The notes under the pieces: model-generated
What the model was told of the DNA's origin: nothing
Seen by the model: only the letters and a program-made list of their open reading frames with translations
Databases searched by the model: none
Shown here: positions 43,587 to 52,378 of the stretch, one piece after another
Layout of the letters: every line of letters begins with the position of its first letter
Position numbering within the stretch: the stretch's first letter is position 1
Assembly: GCA_016839165.1 (NCBI GenBank)
Contig: CP069300.1
Coordinates: forward strand, 1,364,001 to 1,428,000
DNA: 64,000 nucleotides
From: Bradyrhizobium sp. PSBB068
GTDB taxonomy: Bacteria; Pseudomonadota; Alphaproteobacteria; Rhizobiales; Xanthobacteraceae
Direction: 5' to 3'
Program-made: the position numbers and the translations under genes

Positions 43587-44168
43587 TCACCTGAACAAAT
43601 GCAGCGCCGCGTACTGCAGCAGCATGATGGTCTTGGCGTCGACGATCCGGCCATCGCTGATCATGGCGAGCGCGCCGTCGATCGCAAGCTCCAGCACCTC
43701 GATGTCCTCGCCCTCGTCGGCGAGCCCGCCGCCGTCGCTGATCCGCATCGCCGCGTCGTATTCGGCGACGAAGAAATGCAGCTTCTCGGTGACCGCACCG
43801 GGCGTCATGAAGGCTTCGAACACCTTGCGCACGTGATCGAGGCGGTAGCCGATCTCTTCCTCCGCCTCGGCGCGAATCCGCGCTTCCGGCGCGGCATCGT
43901 CGAGCATGCCGGCGGCGGCCTCGATCAACAGATCATCATAGCCGTTGGCGAAAGCGGGATAGCGGAACTGGCGCACCAGCACCACCGTGCGGGTGCCGAG
44001 ATTGTACGGCAACAGCACCGCGCCGTTGCCGCGGTCGTAGACCTCGCGTACCTGGGTCTGCCATTCGCCGTTGCTGCGGCGGTAGTCGAATGTCGCGCTC
44101 TTCAGCTCGTAGCGGCGCTTCGACAGCAGCTCGACGTCCTTGACGCGGACGCGGTCGGCGATGCTCAT
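43587..44168 (-). CDS. Nudix hydrolase (NudK-like)
   Basis: A 193-residue Nudix protein resembling E. coli NudK (GDP-mannose pyrophosphatase): RYELKSATFDYRRSNGEWQT, VVLVRQFRYPAFANGYDDLL, EAAAGMLDDAAPEARIRAEA then EEEIGY. The Nudix box is the one-residue-short NudK form; the metal-binding Glu residues of RAEAEEEIGY are kept, but the Glu usually seen at box position 7 is Ala. GDP-mannose or ADP-ribose is a likely substrate. The next gene downstream on this strand is unrelated. Confidence 0.88.
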   Translation of the reverse strand: MSIADRVRVKDVELLSKRRYELKSATFDYRRSNGEWQTQVREVYDRGNGAVLLPYNLGTRTVVLVRQFRYPAFANGYDDLLIEAAAGMLDDAAPEARIRAEAEEEIGYRLDHVRKVFEAFMTPGAVTEKLHFFVAEYDAAMRISDGGGLADEGEDIEVLELAIDGALAMISDGRIVDAKTIMLLQYAALHLFR

Positions 44169-44187
44169 GCGTCGAACCCCAATTCGC

Positions 44188-44649
44188 TCACGGCGTCGCT
44201 TCGCGGCCGTCGAGCCATTTGGCCAGCATTACCGAGGTCGATTCCTCATAGCCGAGCGTCTGGTAGAACGCGCTCGCCTTGGCGTTCTCCCGCCGCACCA
44301 GCAATTGCAGCTTCGGCACGCCGGCGGCACGCAGCCAGTCCTCGGCTGCGGCCATCATGACGCGGCCCAGGCCCTTGCCCTGGCGGGTGGGGTCGACCGC
44401 GACGTAGTAGACCCAGCCGCGATGGCCGTCATGACCGACCATCGCGGTCGCGACGATCGCGCCGGCGTCGCGGCCAACCAGCACGGCAGAACTCGGTCCG
44501 CGCCGTGCCAGCGCGATGTCGGCAGCGGGATCGTTCCACGGCCGCGTCAGGCCGCAGGCCTGCCACAGCGCGACGACGCCAGCGATGTCTGCATCGGTGA
44601 TTGGTGCAATTGCGAGGGAGGCGGAGGGCATTTTCGTCTGCACGTTCAC
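44188..44649 (-). CDS. GNAT acetyltransferase (YpeA-like)
   Basis: A 153-residue GNAT. IAPITDADIAGVVALWQACG and LTRPWNDPAADIALARRGPS resemble the E. coli YpeA start. The acetyl-CoA loop is in VYYVAVDPTRQGKGLGRVMM (Q/R-x-x-G-x-G/A), and AKASAFYQTLGYEESTSVML forms the conserved C-terminal part. The GTG start at 44649 overlaps the TGA of the upstream FAD-oxidase gene as GTGA, indicating translational coupling. Met7 is an alternative start. Confidence 0.88.
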   Translation of the reverse strand: MNVQTKMPSASLAIAPITDADIAGVVALWQACGLTRPWNDPAADIALARRGPSSAVLVGRDAGAIVATAMVGHDGHRGWVYYVAVDPTRQGKGLGRVMMAAAEDWLRAAGVPKLQLLVRRENAKASAFYQTLGYEESTSVMLAKWLDGREATP

Positions 44650-46073
44650 AGCACCTTGCCCGGGTTCATGATGCCGAGCGGATCGAGCAACGCCTTGACC
44701 TGCCGCATCAGCTCGATCGCGACCTTGTCCTTGACGTCGGGCAGTTCGTCGCGCTTGAGCACGCCGATGCCGTGCTCGGCCGAGATCGAGCCGCCCATCC
44801 GCAGCACGATCTCGAACACGACGGCGTTGACGTCGTGCCAGCGCGCCAGGAAGTCGGCCGCGTTGGCGCCGACCGGCTGGCTGACATTGTAATGGATGTT
44901 GCCGTCGCCGAGATGGCCGAACGGCACCGGCCTTGCGCCCGGGATCAGCTTCACCACTGCCGCATTGGCCTCTTCGATGAACGCGGGCACAGCGGCGACC
45001 GGCACCGAGATATCGTGCTTGATCGAGCCACCCTCCGGCTTCTGCGCCGCCGACATCTCGTCGCGCAGCTTCCAGAACGCCTGGCGCTGGCTCAGATTGG
45101 CAGCGATCACGGCGTCGTCGACGATGCCGTCCTCCATGCCCTGGGCGAGGATCGCCTCCAGCGTGTCGCGCGCGTCGTCGCGCGACGACGACAATTCCAT
45201 CAGCACGTACCAGGGGTGCTTGCTTTCAAGCGGATCGCGGATGTCGATGCCGTGGCGGATCGAGAAGTCGACCGCGATGTCGGCGAGCAGCTCGAAGCTC
45301 GTCAGGCTGCCGGCCGCCTGATCGCGCGAGATCGACAGCAGCTTGAGCGCCGCCGCGGGCGACTTCAGGCCGACATAAGCGGTCTCGACCGCGCGCGGCC
45401 GCGGAAACAGCTTCAAGGTCGCGGCGGTGATGATGCCGAGCGTGCCTTCGGCGCCGATGAACAGGTTGCGCAGGTCGTAGCCGGTGTTGTCCTTCTTCAG
45501 CTTCGACAGCGCGTTCAGCACGCGGCCATCGGCCAGCACCACCTCGAGCCCGAGCGCCATCTCGCGCGCCACGCCATAGGCGAGCGCGCCGGTGCCGCCG
45601 GCATTGGTCGAAAGGTTGCCGCCGATGGTGCAGCTGCCCTCGGCGCCGAGCGACAGCGGGAACAGGCGGTCGACGTCGGCTGCCTTCTGCTGCGCGATCT
45701 GCAACACCACGCCGGCCTCGCAGGTCATGGTGTTGGATTCGACGTCGATGTCGCGGATCTTGTCGAGGCGCCGCAGCGACACCACGACCTCGCCATTGTG
45801 CGGCGTCTGGCCGCCGACCAGGCCGGTGTTGCCGCCTTGCGGCACCAGCGCGATCCTGTGCTCGCTCGCAAGCTTGCAGATCGCGGCGACCTCAGTGGTC
45901 GAGCCCGGGCGCAGCACCAGCGGCGAGCGGCCGTGAAACAGGTTGCGCTCCTCCGTGGTGTAAGGCTGGATGTCGGCGGCGTCGGTCACCGCATATTTCT
46001 CGCCGACGATGGCGCGGAATTTTTCCAGCAATTCGGGCGGGAGCGGCGGCACCGCTGATTGGACGACGTTCAT
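44646..46073 (-). CDS. FAD-linked oxidase (D-2-hydroxyacid / glycolate dehydrogenase type)
   Basis: A 475-residue FAD-binding type 4 protein of the GlcD/D-2-hydroxyglutarate dehydrogenase class. Signatures: VPQGGNTGLVGGQTP (FAD PP-loop region), GSCTIGGNLSTNAGGTGALA, then the C-terminal FAD-oxidase domain with PFGHLGDGNIHYNVS and SAEHGIGVLKRDEL. It would oxidise a D-2-hydroxyacid. It ends overlapping the GNAT gene and starts 86 bp downstream of the threonylcarbamoyl-AMP synthase gene, with a family B-like repeat in that gap. Confidence 0.93.
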   Translation of the reverse strand: MNVVQSAVPPLPPELLEKFRAIVGEKYAVTDAADIQPYTTEERNLFHGRSPLVLRPGSTTEVAAICKLASEHRIALVPQGGNTGLVGGQTPHNGEVVVSLRRLDKIRDIDVESNTMTCEAGVVLQIAQQKAADVDRLFPLSLGAEGSCTIGGNLSTNAGGTGALAYGVAREMALGLEVVLADGRVLNALSKLKKDNTGYDLRNLFIGAEGTLGIITAATLKLFPRPRAVETAYVGLKSPAAALKLLSISRDQAAGSLTSFELLADIAVDFSIRHGIDIRDPLESKHPWYVLMELSSSRDDARDTLEAILAQGMEDGIVDDAVIAANLSQRQAFWKLRDEMSAAQKPEGGSIKHDISVPVAAVPAFIEEANAAVVKLIPGARPVPFGHLGDGNIHYNVSQPVGANAADFLARWHDVNAVVFEIVLRMGGSISAEHGIGVLKRDELPDVKDKVAIELMRQVKALLDPLGIMNPGKVL

Positions 46074-46112
46074 TCTTCTTGGTCTTTCACTTTGATCGGG
46101 AATCTTTGTTTC

Positions 46113-46160
46113 AGCATGACCTCAATCGGAAAACCGGTTCCCACTTTTCCGGGTCATGCT
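46113..46160. repeat. dispersed repeat, family B, short diverged copy
   Basis: It contains gcatgacctcaatcggaaaa, then ccggttcccacttttccggg and tcatgctta, which is the core of the family B unit in inverted orientation. It lies between two same-strand genes. Confidence 0.6.
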
Positions 46161-47146
46161 TACCGTCCAACCGCTGCGCGGCGCAGCCGGTCATTGATGG
46201 CCTCACCCAGCCCGTCCTCGGGAATGGGCATCACGGCGATAGCATCCGCATTTCTCTTGTCGAGCGTGCGAAGGTAGCCGAACAGGTTGGCTGCAGCCTC
46301 GGCGAGATCGCCGCGCTCGGACAGGTTCATTTCCACCGAGGCGCATTCGCGCCGCGCCACCTTGGCCGGCCCGAACGACAGCAAGGCTTCGCCGACATGG
46401 ACGTCGCTGGCGTTGAGCCGGACCGGGGTTCGTGGCGCGTAATGCGAGGCGAGCATGCCGGGGGCGACCGGCTGGCCGTCGCTCTCGGCGTCCTGCGGCG
46501 GCGACTGCAGCGGATGGCCGAGCACGCGTTCGATCTCGGCGCGGGTCAGCCCGCCCGGCCGCAGCAGCACCGGATCGGAGAAGCAGCCGACGATGGTGGA
46601 TTCGACGCCGACCGCGACCGGGCCGCCGTCGACGATCATGTCGATACGGCCAGCCAGGTCGCCGTTCACATGCTCGGCGGTGGTGGGCGAGACATGGCCG
46701 GAAAGATTGGCCGAGGGGGCTACCACAGCACCGCCGAAGGCCTTGATGATGTCGCGCGCCACCTTGTGGGCCGGAATGCGAATCGCGACGGTATCCAAGC
46801 CGGCGGTCGCGAGTTCCGCGACCGGGCAGGACAGCGCCTTCGGCAGCACCAGGGTCAGGGGACCGGGCCAGAACGCTTCCGCGAGGCGCAGGGCCTGTCC
46901 GTCGAACAGGGCGATCCGGCGGGCGGCGCCGAGATCGGCGACATGTGCGATCAGCGGATTGAAGGCCGGCCGGCCCTTGGCCTGGTAGAGCCGGGCGATT
47001 GCAGCGGCGTTGCCGGCGTCGGCGCCGAGGCCGTAAACCGTTTCGGTCGGAAACGCCACGAGGCCACCCTCGGCCAGAACCCCGGCGGCGGTGGCCGTGG
47101 CGGCGGCACCGGCTGGCAGAACGTGCGTTTTCAGGCTTGTATCCAC
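46160..47146 (-). CDS. L-threonylcarbamoyladenylate synthase (Sua5/YwlC type)
   Basis: A 328-residue Sua5-type enzyme making threonylcarbamoyl-AMP for the t6A37 modification of tRNAs. The TsaC domain shows LVAFPTETVYGLGADAGNAA, the KxR motif in YQAKGRPAFNPLIAHV, and PSANLSGHVSPTTAEHV. A C-terminal Sua5 domain starts after ~residue 240 (MLASHYAPRTPVRL). The start is probably GTG at 47146 (VDTSLKT); a TTG at 47164 is possible. It lies directly upstream of tRNA-Pro on the opposite strand. Confidence 0.92.
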   Translation of the reverse strand: MDTSLKTHVLPAGAAATATAAGVLAEGGLVAFPTETVYGLGADAGNAAAIARLYQAKGRPAFNPLIAHVADLGAARRIALFDGQALRLAEAFWPGPLTLVLPKALSCPVAELATAGLDTVAIRIPAHKVARDIIKAFGGAVVAPSANLSGHVSPTTAEHVNGDLAGRIDMIVDGGPVAVGVESTIVGCFSDPVLLRPGGLTRAEIERVLGHPLQSPPQDAESDGQPVAPGMLASHYAPRTPVRLNASDVHVGEALLSFGPAKVARRECASVEMNLSERGDLAEAAANLFGYLRTLDKRNADAIAVMPIPEDGLGEAINDRLRRAAVGR

Positions 47147-47216
47147 TGTGATTAGAATCCTCAATTCGGTGCCTTGCGGTCCCCGAAACCCGACGCTATA
47201 AGCCGGACCTCTTAGT

Positions 47217-47293
47217 CGGAGTGTGGCTCAGCCCGGTAGAGCACTGCGTTCGGGACGCAGGGGTCGCAGGTTCGAATCCTGCCACTCCGACCA
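47217..47293 (+). tRNA. tRNA-Pro (anticodon CGG)
   Basis: A 77-nt cloverleaf with acceptor stem CGGAGTG/CACTCCG, discriminator A and encoded CCA at 47291-47293. The anticodon arm CTGCG-TTCGGGA-CGCAG places CGG at 47251-47253, reading CCG proline codons. The T arm has GGTTCGAATCC. A T-rich stretch follows, consistent with termination. Confidence 0.97.
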
Positions 47294-47583
47294 TCCTTCC
47301 AAGCACTTATAGTTTCTGTGTTTTTTGTGCGCAACGAGATGCGCATCGATTTGGAGCGCGGCAGCCATGCCGGGCTGTTTCGGGACGCTGTCCCTGATAT
47401 CGGGGGGTCCTGACAATCGGAGAGCGTGAGGGGAACGGCCCTTGACGTGGTGTTGCGTAGCACGTCATCAAGCACCACACGGCCTCCCTTTGGACCTATC
47501 AGCTGATCCTGACCGGCATCAAAGCACGAATAGCCCTTGGCGAGTAGTGCTCAGCTTGCGGCGCAAGGCCGAATTTGTCTTCT

Positions 47584-49416
47584 TCAGGGGTTGCCGACCT
47601 CAAAGGCCAACAGGACGTTGCCCGGCAACCCACTCCACTGGGCGTAGCCGGAATTAACGTACAGCATGCCGTCCACGACGACCGGTCCGGGGCCGTCCAT
47701 GGCGCCGCCATGGCCCGGAACGCCGTTGACCGTGGTGTACTCGCGCGCGGTGTCGAACTCCCAAAGCAGCTTTGCGTCGTCGGTTGCGTAGGCACGCAGG
47801 AAGCCGCTCACGCCGCCCGAGAACACGACGCCGGGAATCGCGGTGACCGCCGCGGAGAGGGCCGGACTGCATTGGGGGCGGTCGCCGTAGGCGACCGGCG
47901 CCACCTGCATCGCGATCTTCCCGGTTGCCAGATCGAGTCCGAACAGGCCGCCGCCTTCGCTTGAATTGAGCCGTCGCGAACCGTCCATCAGAAACCGCAC
48001 GTCGGAGTTGGCGACATAGATCCGGTCCTGGTCGGCGGCGGAGCCCCATTCGGTCCCGCCCAGCGGGCCACCCTTGCCGATCCGCGTCTGCCACAGGATC
48101 TTGCCTTCATGGTCGGGATCCAGCGCGTGGACCACGCCGGATTTCTGGCCGATGACGAGCTCGCGATGTCCGTCACGCAAATTCACCAGGATCGGCGATT
48201 GCCCGAAGTCATGATCGGGACCGCGATCTTGCGGACAGTTGCTCTGGTCGGTGCCGAAGCACGCGACGACGAAGCTGTCCTTCGGCGTGGCCTGCTGATG
48301 CCAGAGCATTTTGCCGGTCGAAAGATCGAATGCGAGGATGGCGTCGCTGGTGTCGGTTGCCGGGTCGGCATAGCTGTTCGACGTCGCGACATAGAGTGCC
48401 TTGCGCTGAACGTCGATCGTGGGGGCGGACCAGACCGACGCGCCGGCCGGGCCGAACAGCTGGGTCCCGATCGCATTCGTCCTGGTCGGATGCGGGGCGT
48501 CAGCAATGGTATAGGTCTTCCAGATCTGCGCGCCGGTCTCGGCCTTCAGCGCCACGACGCTGCCGCGAAACGTGCAGCATTGGTAGGTCGGGCGAGACCC
48601 CGTCGCTTCCTCGATCGATGACACGCCGACATAAACGACGCCGGAATAGACAGTCGGCGCACCGGTGATCCGGGCGGCCAGATGATCGTCGACCTTGCTC
48701 TTCCAGATCAGCGCGCCGGTCGTTGCGTTGACGGCGTAGACGTTGGCGCGCACATCGCCAAAGACGATCGCGGACTGACCGTTGTCCAGCGGCGCGAGGC
48801 TGATGGCTGTACGGACCGGCGCCTCGGTCGGGAACACCCAGCGGGTGCATCTGCTTCTGGCGTCGAGCGCGTGGACCTTGCGGTCGCCGCCGCCGACGAA
48901 CAGCAAGCCGCCGACCACGGTCGGCTGCGCGTTGGCGTTGGACGTCTCAGAAAATCCAAAGGCCCATTTCAGACGCAGTCGGGGGATCTGGTCTTGCGTC
49001 AAGCCGGCCATGGCTGCCGGCTGAAACCGGCTGTTGTTGAGATCGGCGCCCCAGCCGTTCCATCGTGGCCCGTCGACCGCCCGGGGAAAGCCGGCCTCGC
49101 TCTGCGCGCATTGGCCTGCGTTCCCGGCCGCGGCCTGCGAAGCGGCCTTTCCGGTGACGAGCGAGGCGATGGCCGTCCGCTCGTCACTGGTCAGTCCCTG
49201 CGCGAAGGATGCCATCGCGCCCGTGGTGATCGCACTGAGGACCTCGTCGAACGACCTTGATTGCAGCGCGGCGCGGCTCGGCGCCCGAATATTGGTGTCG
49301 GTGCCGTCGTGACACTGCGCGCAGCGCTGTGCGTAGAGGGCAGCACCGCCTTGCTGCGCGGTCGCAGGGAGGCATGACCAGATCAGGACGACGGCGATCG
49401 CAGCACTCAGTTTCAT
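47584..49416 (-). CDS. secreted cytochrome c / PQQ-type beta-propeller protein (PVA dehydrogenase-like)
   Basis: A 610-residue protein with signal peptide, N-terminal c-type haem domain (CAQCH at residues 32-36) and an eight-bladed PQQ-type propeller with repeated blade motifs (LFVGGGDRKVHALDA, NVYAVNATTGALIWKSKVDD, ILAFDLSTGKMLWHQQATPK). A vicinal disulfide candidate lies in YQCCTFRGS. A fused N-terminal cytochrome plus PQQ domain is the layout of polyvinyl-alcohol and related secondary-alcohol dehydrogenases, working in the periplasm. The substrate is unknown. It stands alone next to the catabolic cluster. Confidence 0.85.
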   Translation of the reverse strand: MKLSAAIAVVLIWSCLPATAQQGGAALYAQRCAQCHDGTDTNIRAPSRAALQSRSFDEVLSAITTGAMASFAQGLTSDERTAIASLVTGKAASQAAAGNAGQCAQSEAGFPRAVDGPRWNGWGADLNNSRFQPAAMAGLTQDQIPRLRLKWAFGFSETSNANAQPTVVGGLLFVGGGDRKVHALDARSRCTRWVFPTEAPVRTAISLAPLDNGQSAIVFGDVRANVYAVNATTGALIWKSKVDDHLAARITGAPTVYSGVVYVGVSSIEEATGSRPTYQCCTFRGSVVALKAETGAQIWKTYTIADAPHPTRTNAIGTQLFGPAGASVWSAPTIDVQRKALYVATSNSYADPATDTSDAILAFDLSTGKMLWHQQATPKDSFVVACFGTDQSNCPQDRGPDHDFGQSPILVNLRDGHRELVIGQKSGVVHALDPDHEGKILWQTRIGKGGPLGGTEWGSAADQDRIYVANSDVRFLMDGSRRLNSSEGGGLFGLDLATGKIAMQVAPVAYGDRPQCSPALSAAVTAIPGVVFSGGVSGFLRAYATDDAKLLWEFDTAREYTTVNGVPGHGGAMDGPGPVVVDGMLYVNSGYAQWSGLPGNVLLAFEVGNP

Positions 49417-49710
49417 CGTGTTTCACCGGCGCCAGTGCTTGATGAGGTGAGAGCGATCGAAGCGTAGCACAGGCCTGGCGGTTGTCGTCGCGCCCGGCGG
49501 AGGCGGCGGCGTCGAAACTTGTGGCGCAGGGCCTGGTCGCAGTCCGCGGGCGAAGCCAGGAATCGCGACCGGGCCGCCCGCAATTCAAGGCCCGCCGGCG
49601 CGATCTCCCATTGACAGGTCGTGCGATGTGATAGAATTATAACACAATAAGTTGCAAAAATAACAAGATGTCATCATCGCATCAGCGTTTTGCGCGGGCG
49701 ACGGGAGGAA
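49417..49710. other. 294-bp divergent region with a DeoR operator
   Basis: It separates the cytochrome/PQQ gene (-) from the transporter ATPase (+). It holds the DeoR-like palindrome at 49629-49644 and a weaker related half-site pair at 49650-49665, in a short AT-rich island that probably includes the transporter promoter. Confidence 0.55.
49629..49644 (+). promoter_or_regulatory. DeoR-type operator upstream of the CUT2 transporter
   Basis: TGATAGAATTATAACA matches the E. coli DeoR palindrome TGTTAGAATTCTAACA at 14 of 16 positions. A weaker match lies 21 bp downstream (49650-49665), i.e. two helical turns. It is 67 bp before the transporter ATPase ATG. The DeoR-family gene at 53611-54405 is the obvious binder, by inference. 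Confidence 0.65.
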
Positions 49711-51291
49711 ATGGAATTGTCCGGTTCGATCGCGGCAGAGCCTCGGCCGTCGACGTCGCTTTTGATGGTCGGTGGCATCAACAAGCGCTTTGGCGGCGTG
49801 CGGGCGCTGCGCGACGTCAACTTCGAGGTCCGGGCCGGCGAGGTGCATGCGCTGCTGGGCGAGAACGGTGCCGGAAAGTCCACGCTGATCAAGATCCTCA
49901 GCGGTGTCCATGCGGCCGACAGCGGCGCCATCGAGATCGCCGGCAATCCTGTGACGTTCGACAGCCCGGCAAGATCGCGCGAGGCGGGGATCGCCGTCGT
50001 CTATCAGGACCTCAGCCTCGTCGAATCGCTGAGCGTCGCCGACAACCTGCTGCTCGGCCGCGAGCCGCGCGCGCGGTTCGGCTTTGTCCGCAAGCGCGAA
50101 CTGATGGCCAGGGCCGAAGCGTTCCTGGGCGAGCTCGGCATTCCCCTGGACACGCGCGCGACGGTCGGTTCGCTGCCGTTCGCGTACCGCCAGATGACGG
50201 AGATCGCCAAGGCGTTGATGGGCGAGGTGCGGCTCTTGATCCTCGATGAGCCGACATCCTCGCTGACCTCGGATGAGGTCCGCATCTTGTTCGATGCGAT
50301 CGGGAAGGCGACGCGACGCGGCGTCGGCGTGATTTATGTGACGCATCGGCTCAACGAGGTCTTCGAGATCTCGCAGCGTGTCACCGTGCTCCGCGATGGC
50401 GCCAACGCCGGGACCTTCGTCACCGCCGATACCGACATGAAGCGGCTGGTGAATGCCATCATCGGCACCGATCGATTGGCGCCCGCGGCGTCGCGCGCCG
50501 CGCCCGCGGCAGCGCGCGCGCTCGATCCGTCGCCGGTGCTGTCGCTGTCTGATGTCTCCAACGACCGGCTGTCGGCCGTCGACCTGTCGGTGATGCAGGG
50601 GGAGATCCACGGCCTTGCCGGATTGATCGGCAGCGGGCGCACGGAGATTCTGGAGACGATCTTCGGACTTCGTCCGGTCGAGCGCGGCGCATTCGAGATC
50701 GAGGGCCGGCCATGGCTGCCGAACGGCCCGGCCGATGCGATCGAGCGCGGCGTCGCGCTGGTGCCGGAGGATCGGCACGTGCAGGGCCTTGTGCTGGATC
50801 ATTCGATCGAGCGCAACATCACGTTGCCGCGGATTCCGCATTTCTCGCGCTGGGGTTTCTTGCAGCAGCGCGCCGCCATCAGGCGCGCTGAGGCTGCGGT
50901 CGCGCGGCTTTCGGTGAAGGCGCAGGGCGCCTCCAGCCTGGTCAGGACATTGTCCGGCGGCAATCAGCAGAAGGTCGTGTTCGGGAAATGGAATGATCCG
51001 CGGCCGCGTGTGCTGCTGCTCGACGAACCGACCGTAGGCGTCGACGTCGGCGCCCGCGAGGAAATCTATGGCGTGATCCGCAACGCTGCCCGCGACGGGA
51101 GCGGCGTCCTGGTCGTCTCATCGGACCTCGTCGAACTGATCGAGCTCTGCGACCGCATCTCGGTGATCGTCGATGGACGCGTGGCGCGAACGCTGAAGCG
51201 CGGAGAGATCGTCGATGCCGAAGAGCTCCATCATCTCCTGCAGATCTACCAGGCTACCGGACAAGGCGAATTGCAAGAGCTGCCCGCATGA
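49711..51291 (+). CDS. sugar ABC transporter ATPase, CUT2 (RbsA/MglA) type
   Basis: A 526-residue double-ATPase of a CUT2 importer. First Walker A: LLGENGAGKSTLIKIL; signature and Walker B: SLPFAYRQMTEIAKALMGEV and LLILDEPTSSL. The second half has the modified P-loop LAGLIGSGRTEILETIFGL, LSGGNQQKVVFGKW and [15 protein letters not shown], as in RbsA. The ATG at 49711 is very close to GGGAGGAA; a TTG at 49717 has better spacing and may be the true start. The permease start overlaps its stop (ATGA). Likely substrate: deoxyribose or a related pentose, from context. Confidence 0.92.
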   Translation: MELSGSIAAEPRPSTSLLMVGGINKRFGGVRALRDVNFEVRAGEVHALLGENGAGKSTLIKILSGVHAADSGAIEIAGNPVTFDSPARSREAGIAVVYQDLSLVESLSVADNLLLGREPRARFGFVRKRELMARAEAFLGELGIPLDTRATVGSLPFAYRQMTEIAKALMGEVRLLILDEPTSSLTSDEVRILFDAIGKATRRGVGVIYVTHRLNEVFEISQRVTVLRDGANAGTFVTADTDMKRLVNAIIGTDRLAPAASRAAPAAARALDPSPVLSLSDVSNDRLSAVDLSVMQGEIHGLAGLIGSGRTEILETIFGLRPVERGAFEIEGRPWLPNGPADAIERGVALVPEDRHVQGLVLDHSIERNITLPRIPHFSRWGFLQQRAAIRRAEAAVARLSVKAQGASSLVRTLSGGNQQKVVFGKWNDPRPRVLLLDEPTVGVDVGAREEIYGVIRNAARDGSGVLVVSSDLVELIELCDRISVIVDGRVARTLKRGEIVDAEELHHLLQIYQATGQGELQELPA

Positions 51292-52280
51292 CCGAACTGA
51301 CCGCGCCCAATGTCGTCGCCGAGCCGAGCCGATCCGATCGACGCCGCAAGCTGCTGCAGAGCCTGCTGCGCGGCGAGCGTCCTTACATGCTGTACATCGC
51401 CTTCGTGGTGCTGCTGGTGGTGTTCAGCCTTTCATCGCCCTGGTTCCTCTCGGTCGACAATTTCCTGAACATCGGACGCCAGACAACGCTGGTCTCGATC
51501 ATCGCGGTCGGCATGACCTTCGTGATCATCGCGCGTCAGATCGATCTCTCCGTGGCATCGACTTTGGCGCTGTCAGGCATGGCCGCGGCGCTCGCCATGA
51601 GCCAGATCAGCAACAGCTGGATCGTCGGCGCCGCCGCAGGTCTCGGCACCGGCGCGCTGGTCGGATTGCTCAACGGCATCCTGACCACGCAGCTCTCAAT
51701 CCCGTCCTTCCTCGTCACGCTCGGCTCGTTGAGCATGGCGCGGGGCCTCGCGATGATGGTCACCAACACCAAGCCTGTCATCATCACCAACGAGGCCTAT
51801 TTCGCGATCTTCGGCGAAGGGACGTTCTTAGGCATCCCCGTTCCGATCGCCTGGACGCTGGCGGCGATGATCGTCGGCATCCTGCTGCTGCACTACAATG
51901 TGTTCGGCCGCCGCATCTATGCGGTCGGTGGCAATCCGACTGCGGCGCTCTATTCCGGCATCAACACCAAATGGGTGACGACCGCGGCCTTCGTGCTGAC
52001 CGGCGCGCTGGCCGGGCTTGCCGCGCTGGTGCTGTCGGCGCGCTCGCATGCCGCGCGGCCCGACGTCGTGCAGGGCATGGAGCTCGATGTCATCGCCGCC
52101 GTGATCCTCGGCGGTTGCAGCCTGTTCGGCGGCCGCGGCTACATCCTGGGAACGCTGTTCGGCAGTCTCATCATCGGCACGCTCAACAACGGCCTCGTGC
52201 TGCTCGGCGTCAGCTCGCCGATGCAGCTCGTCATCAAGGGGGCGATCATCGTGGCGGCGGTCGCTTTTACGAAACGCTAG
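51288..52280 (+). CDS. sugar ABC transporter permease, CUT2 (RbsC) type
   Basis: A 330-residue permease with about nine to ten TM helices, start overlapping the ATPase stop as ATGA. Recognisable stretches: GRQTTLVSIIAVGMTFVIIA, IDLSVASTLALSGMAAALAM, NGILTTQLSIPSFLVTLGSL and GMELDVIAAVILGGCSLFGG (the CUT2 EAA-like cytoplasmic loop). Transports a pentose or nucleoside-derived sugar in this context. Confidence 0.93.
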   Translation: MTELTAPNVVAEPSRSDRRRKLLQSLLRGERPYMLYIAFVVLLVVFSLSSPWFLSVDNFLNIGRQTTLVSIIAVGMTFVIIARQIDLSVASTLALSGMAAALAMSQISNSWIVGAAAGLGTGALVGLLNGILTTQLSIPSFLVTLGSLSMARGLAMMVTNTKPVIITNEAYFAIFGEGTFLGIPVPIAWTLAAMIVGILLLHYNVFGRRIYAVGGNPTAALYSGINTKWVTTAAFVLTGALAGLAALVLSARSHAARPDVVQGMELDVIAAVILGGCSLFGGRGYILGTLFGSLIIGTLNNGLVLLGVSSPMQLVIKGAIIVAAVAFTKR

Positions 52281-52378
52281 TCAGGATGCGGCGTCGGGGC
52301 CGTAAGGCCCCCGCGTTGCGGCAGTAGGGGCAAGGTCGCCGGCCTCCGGTCAATCGGCGACCAAAAAGGGAGGAAACA

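Noticed and set aside
47217..47583. tRNA-Pro as an integration site of a genomic island
   Set aside because: No integrase, no duplicated tRNA end in the sequence downstream, and the following genes have ordinary composition.
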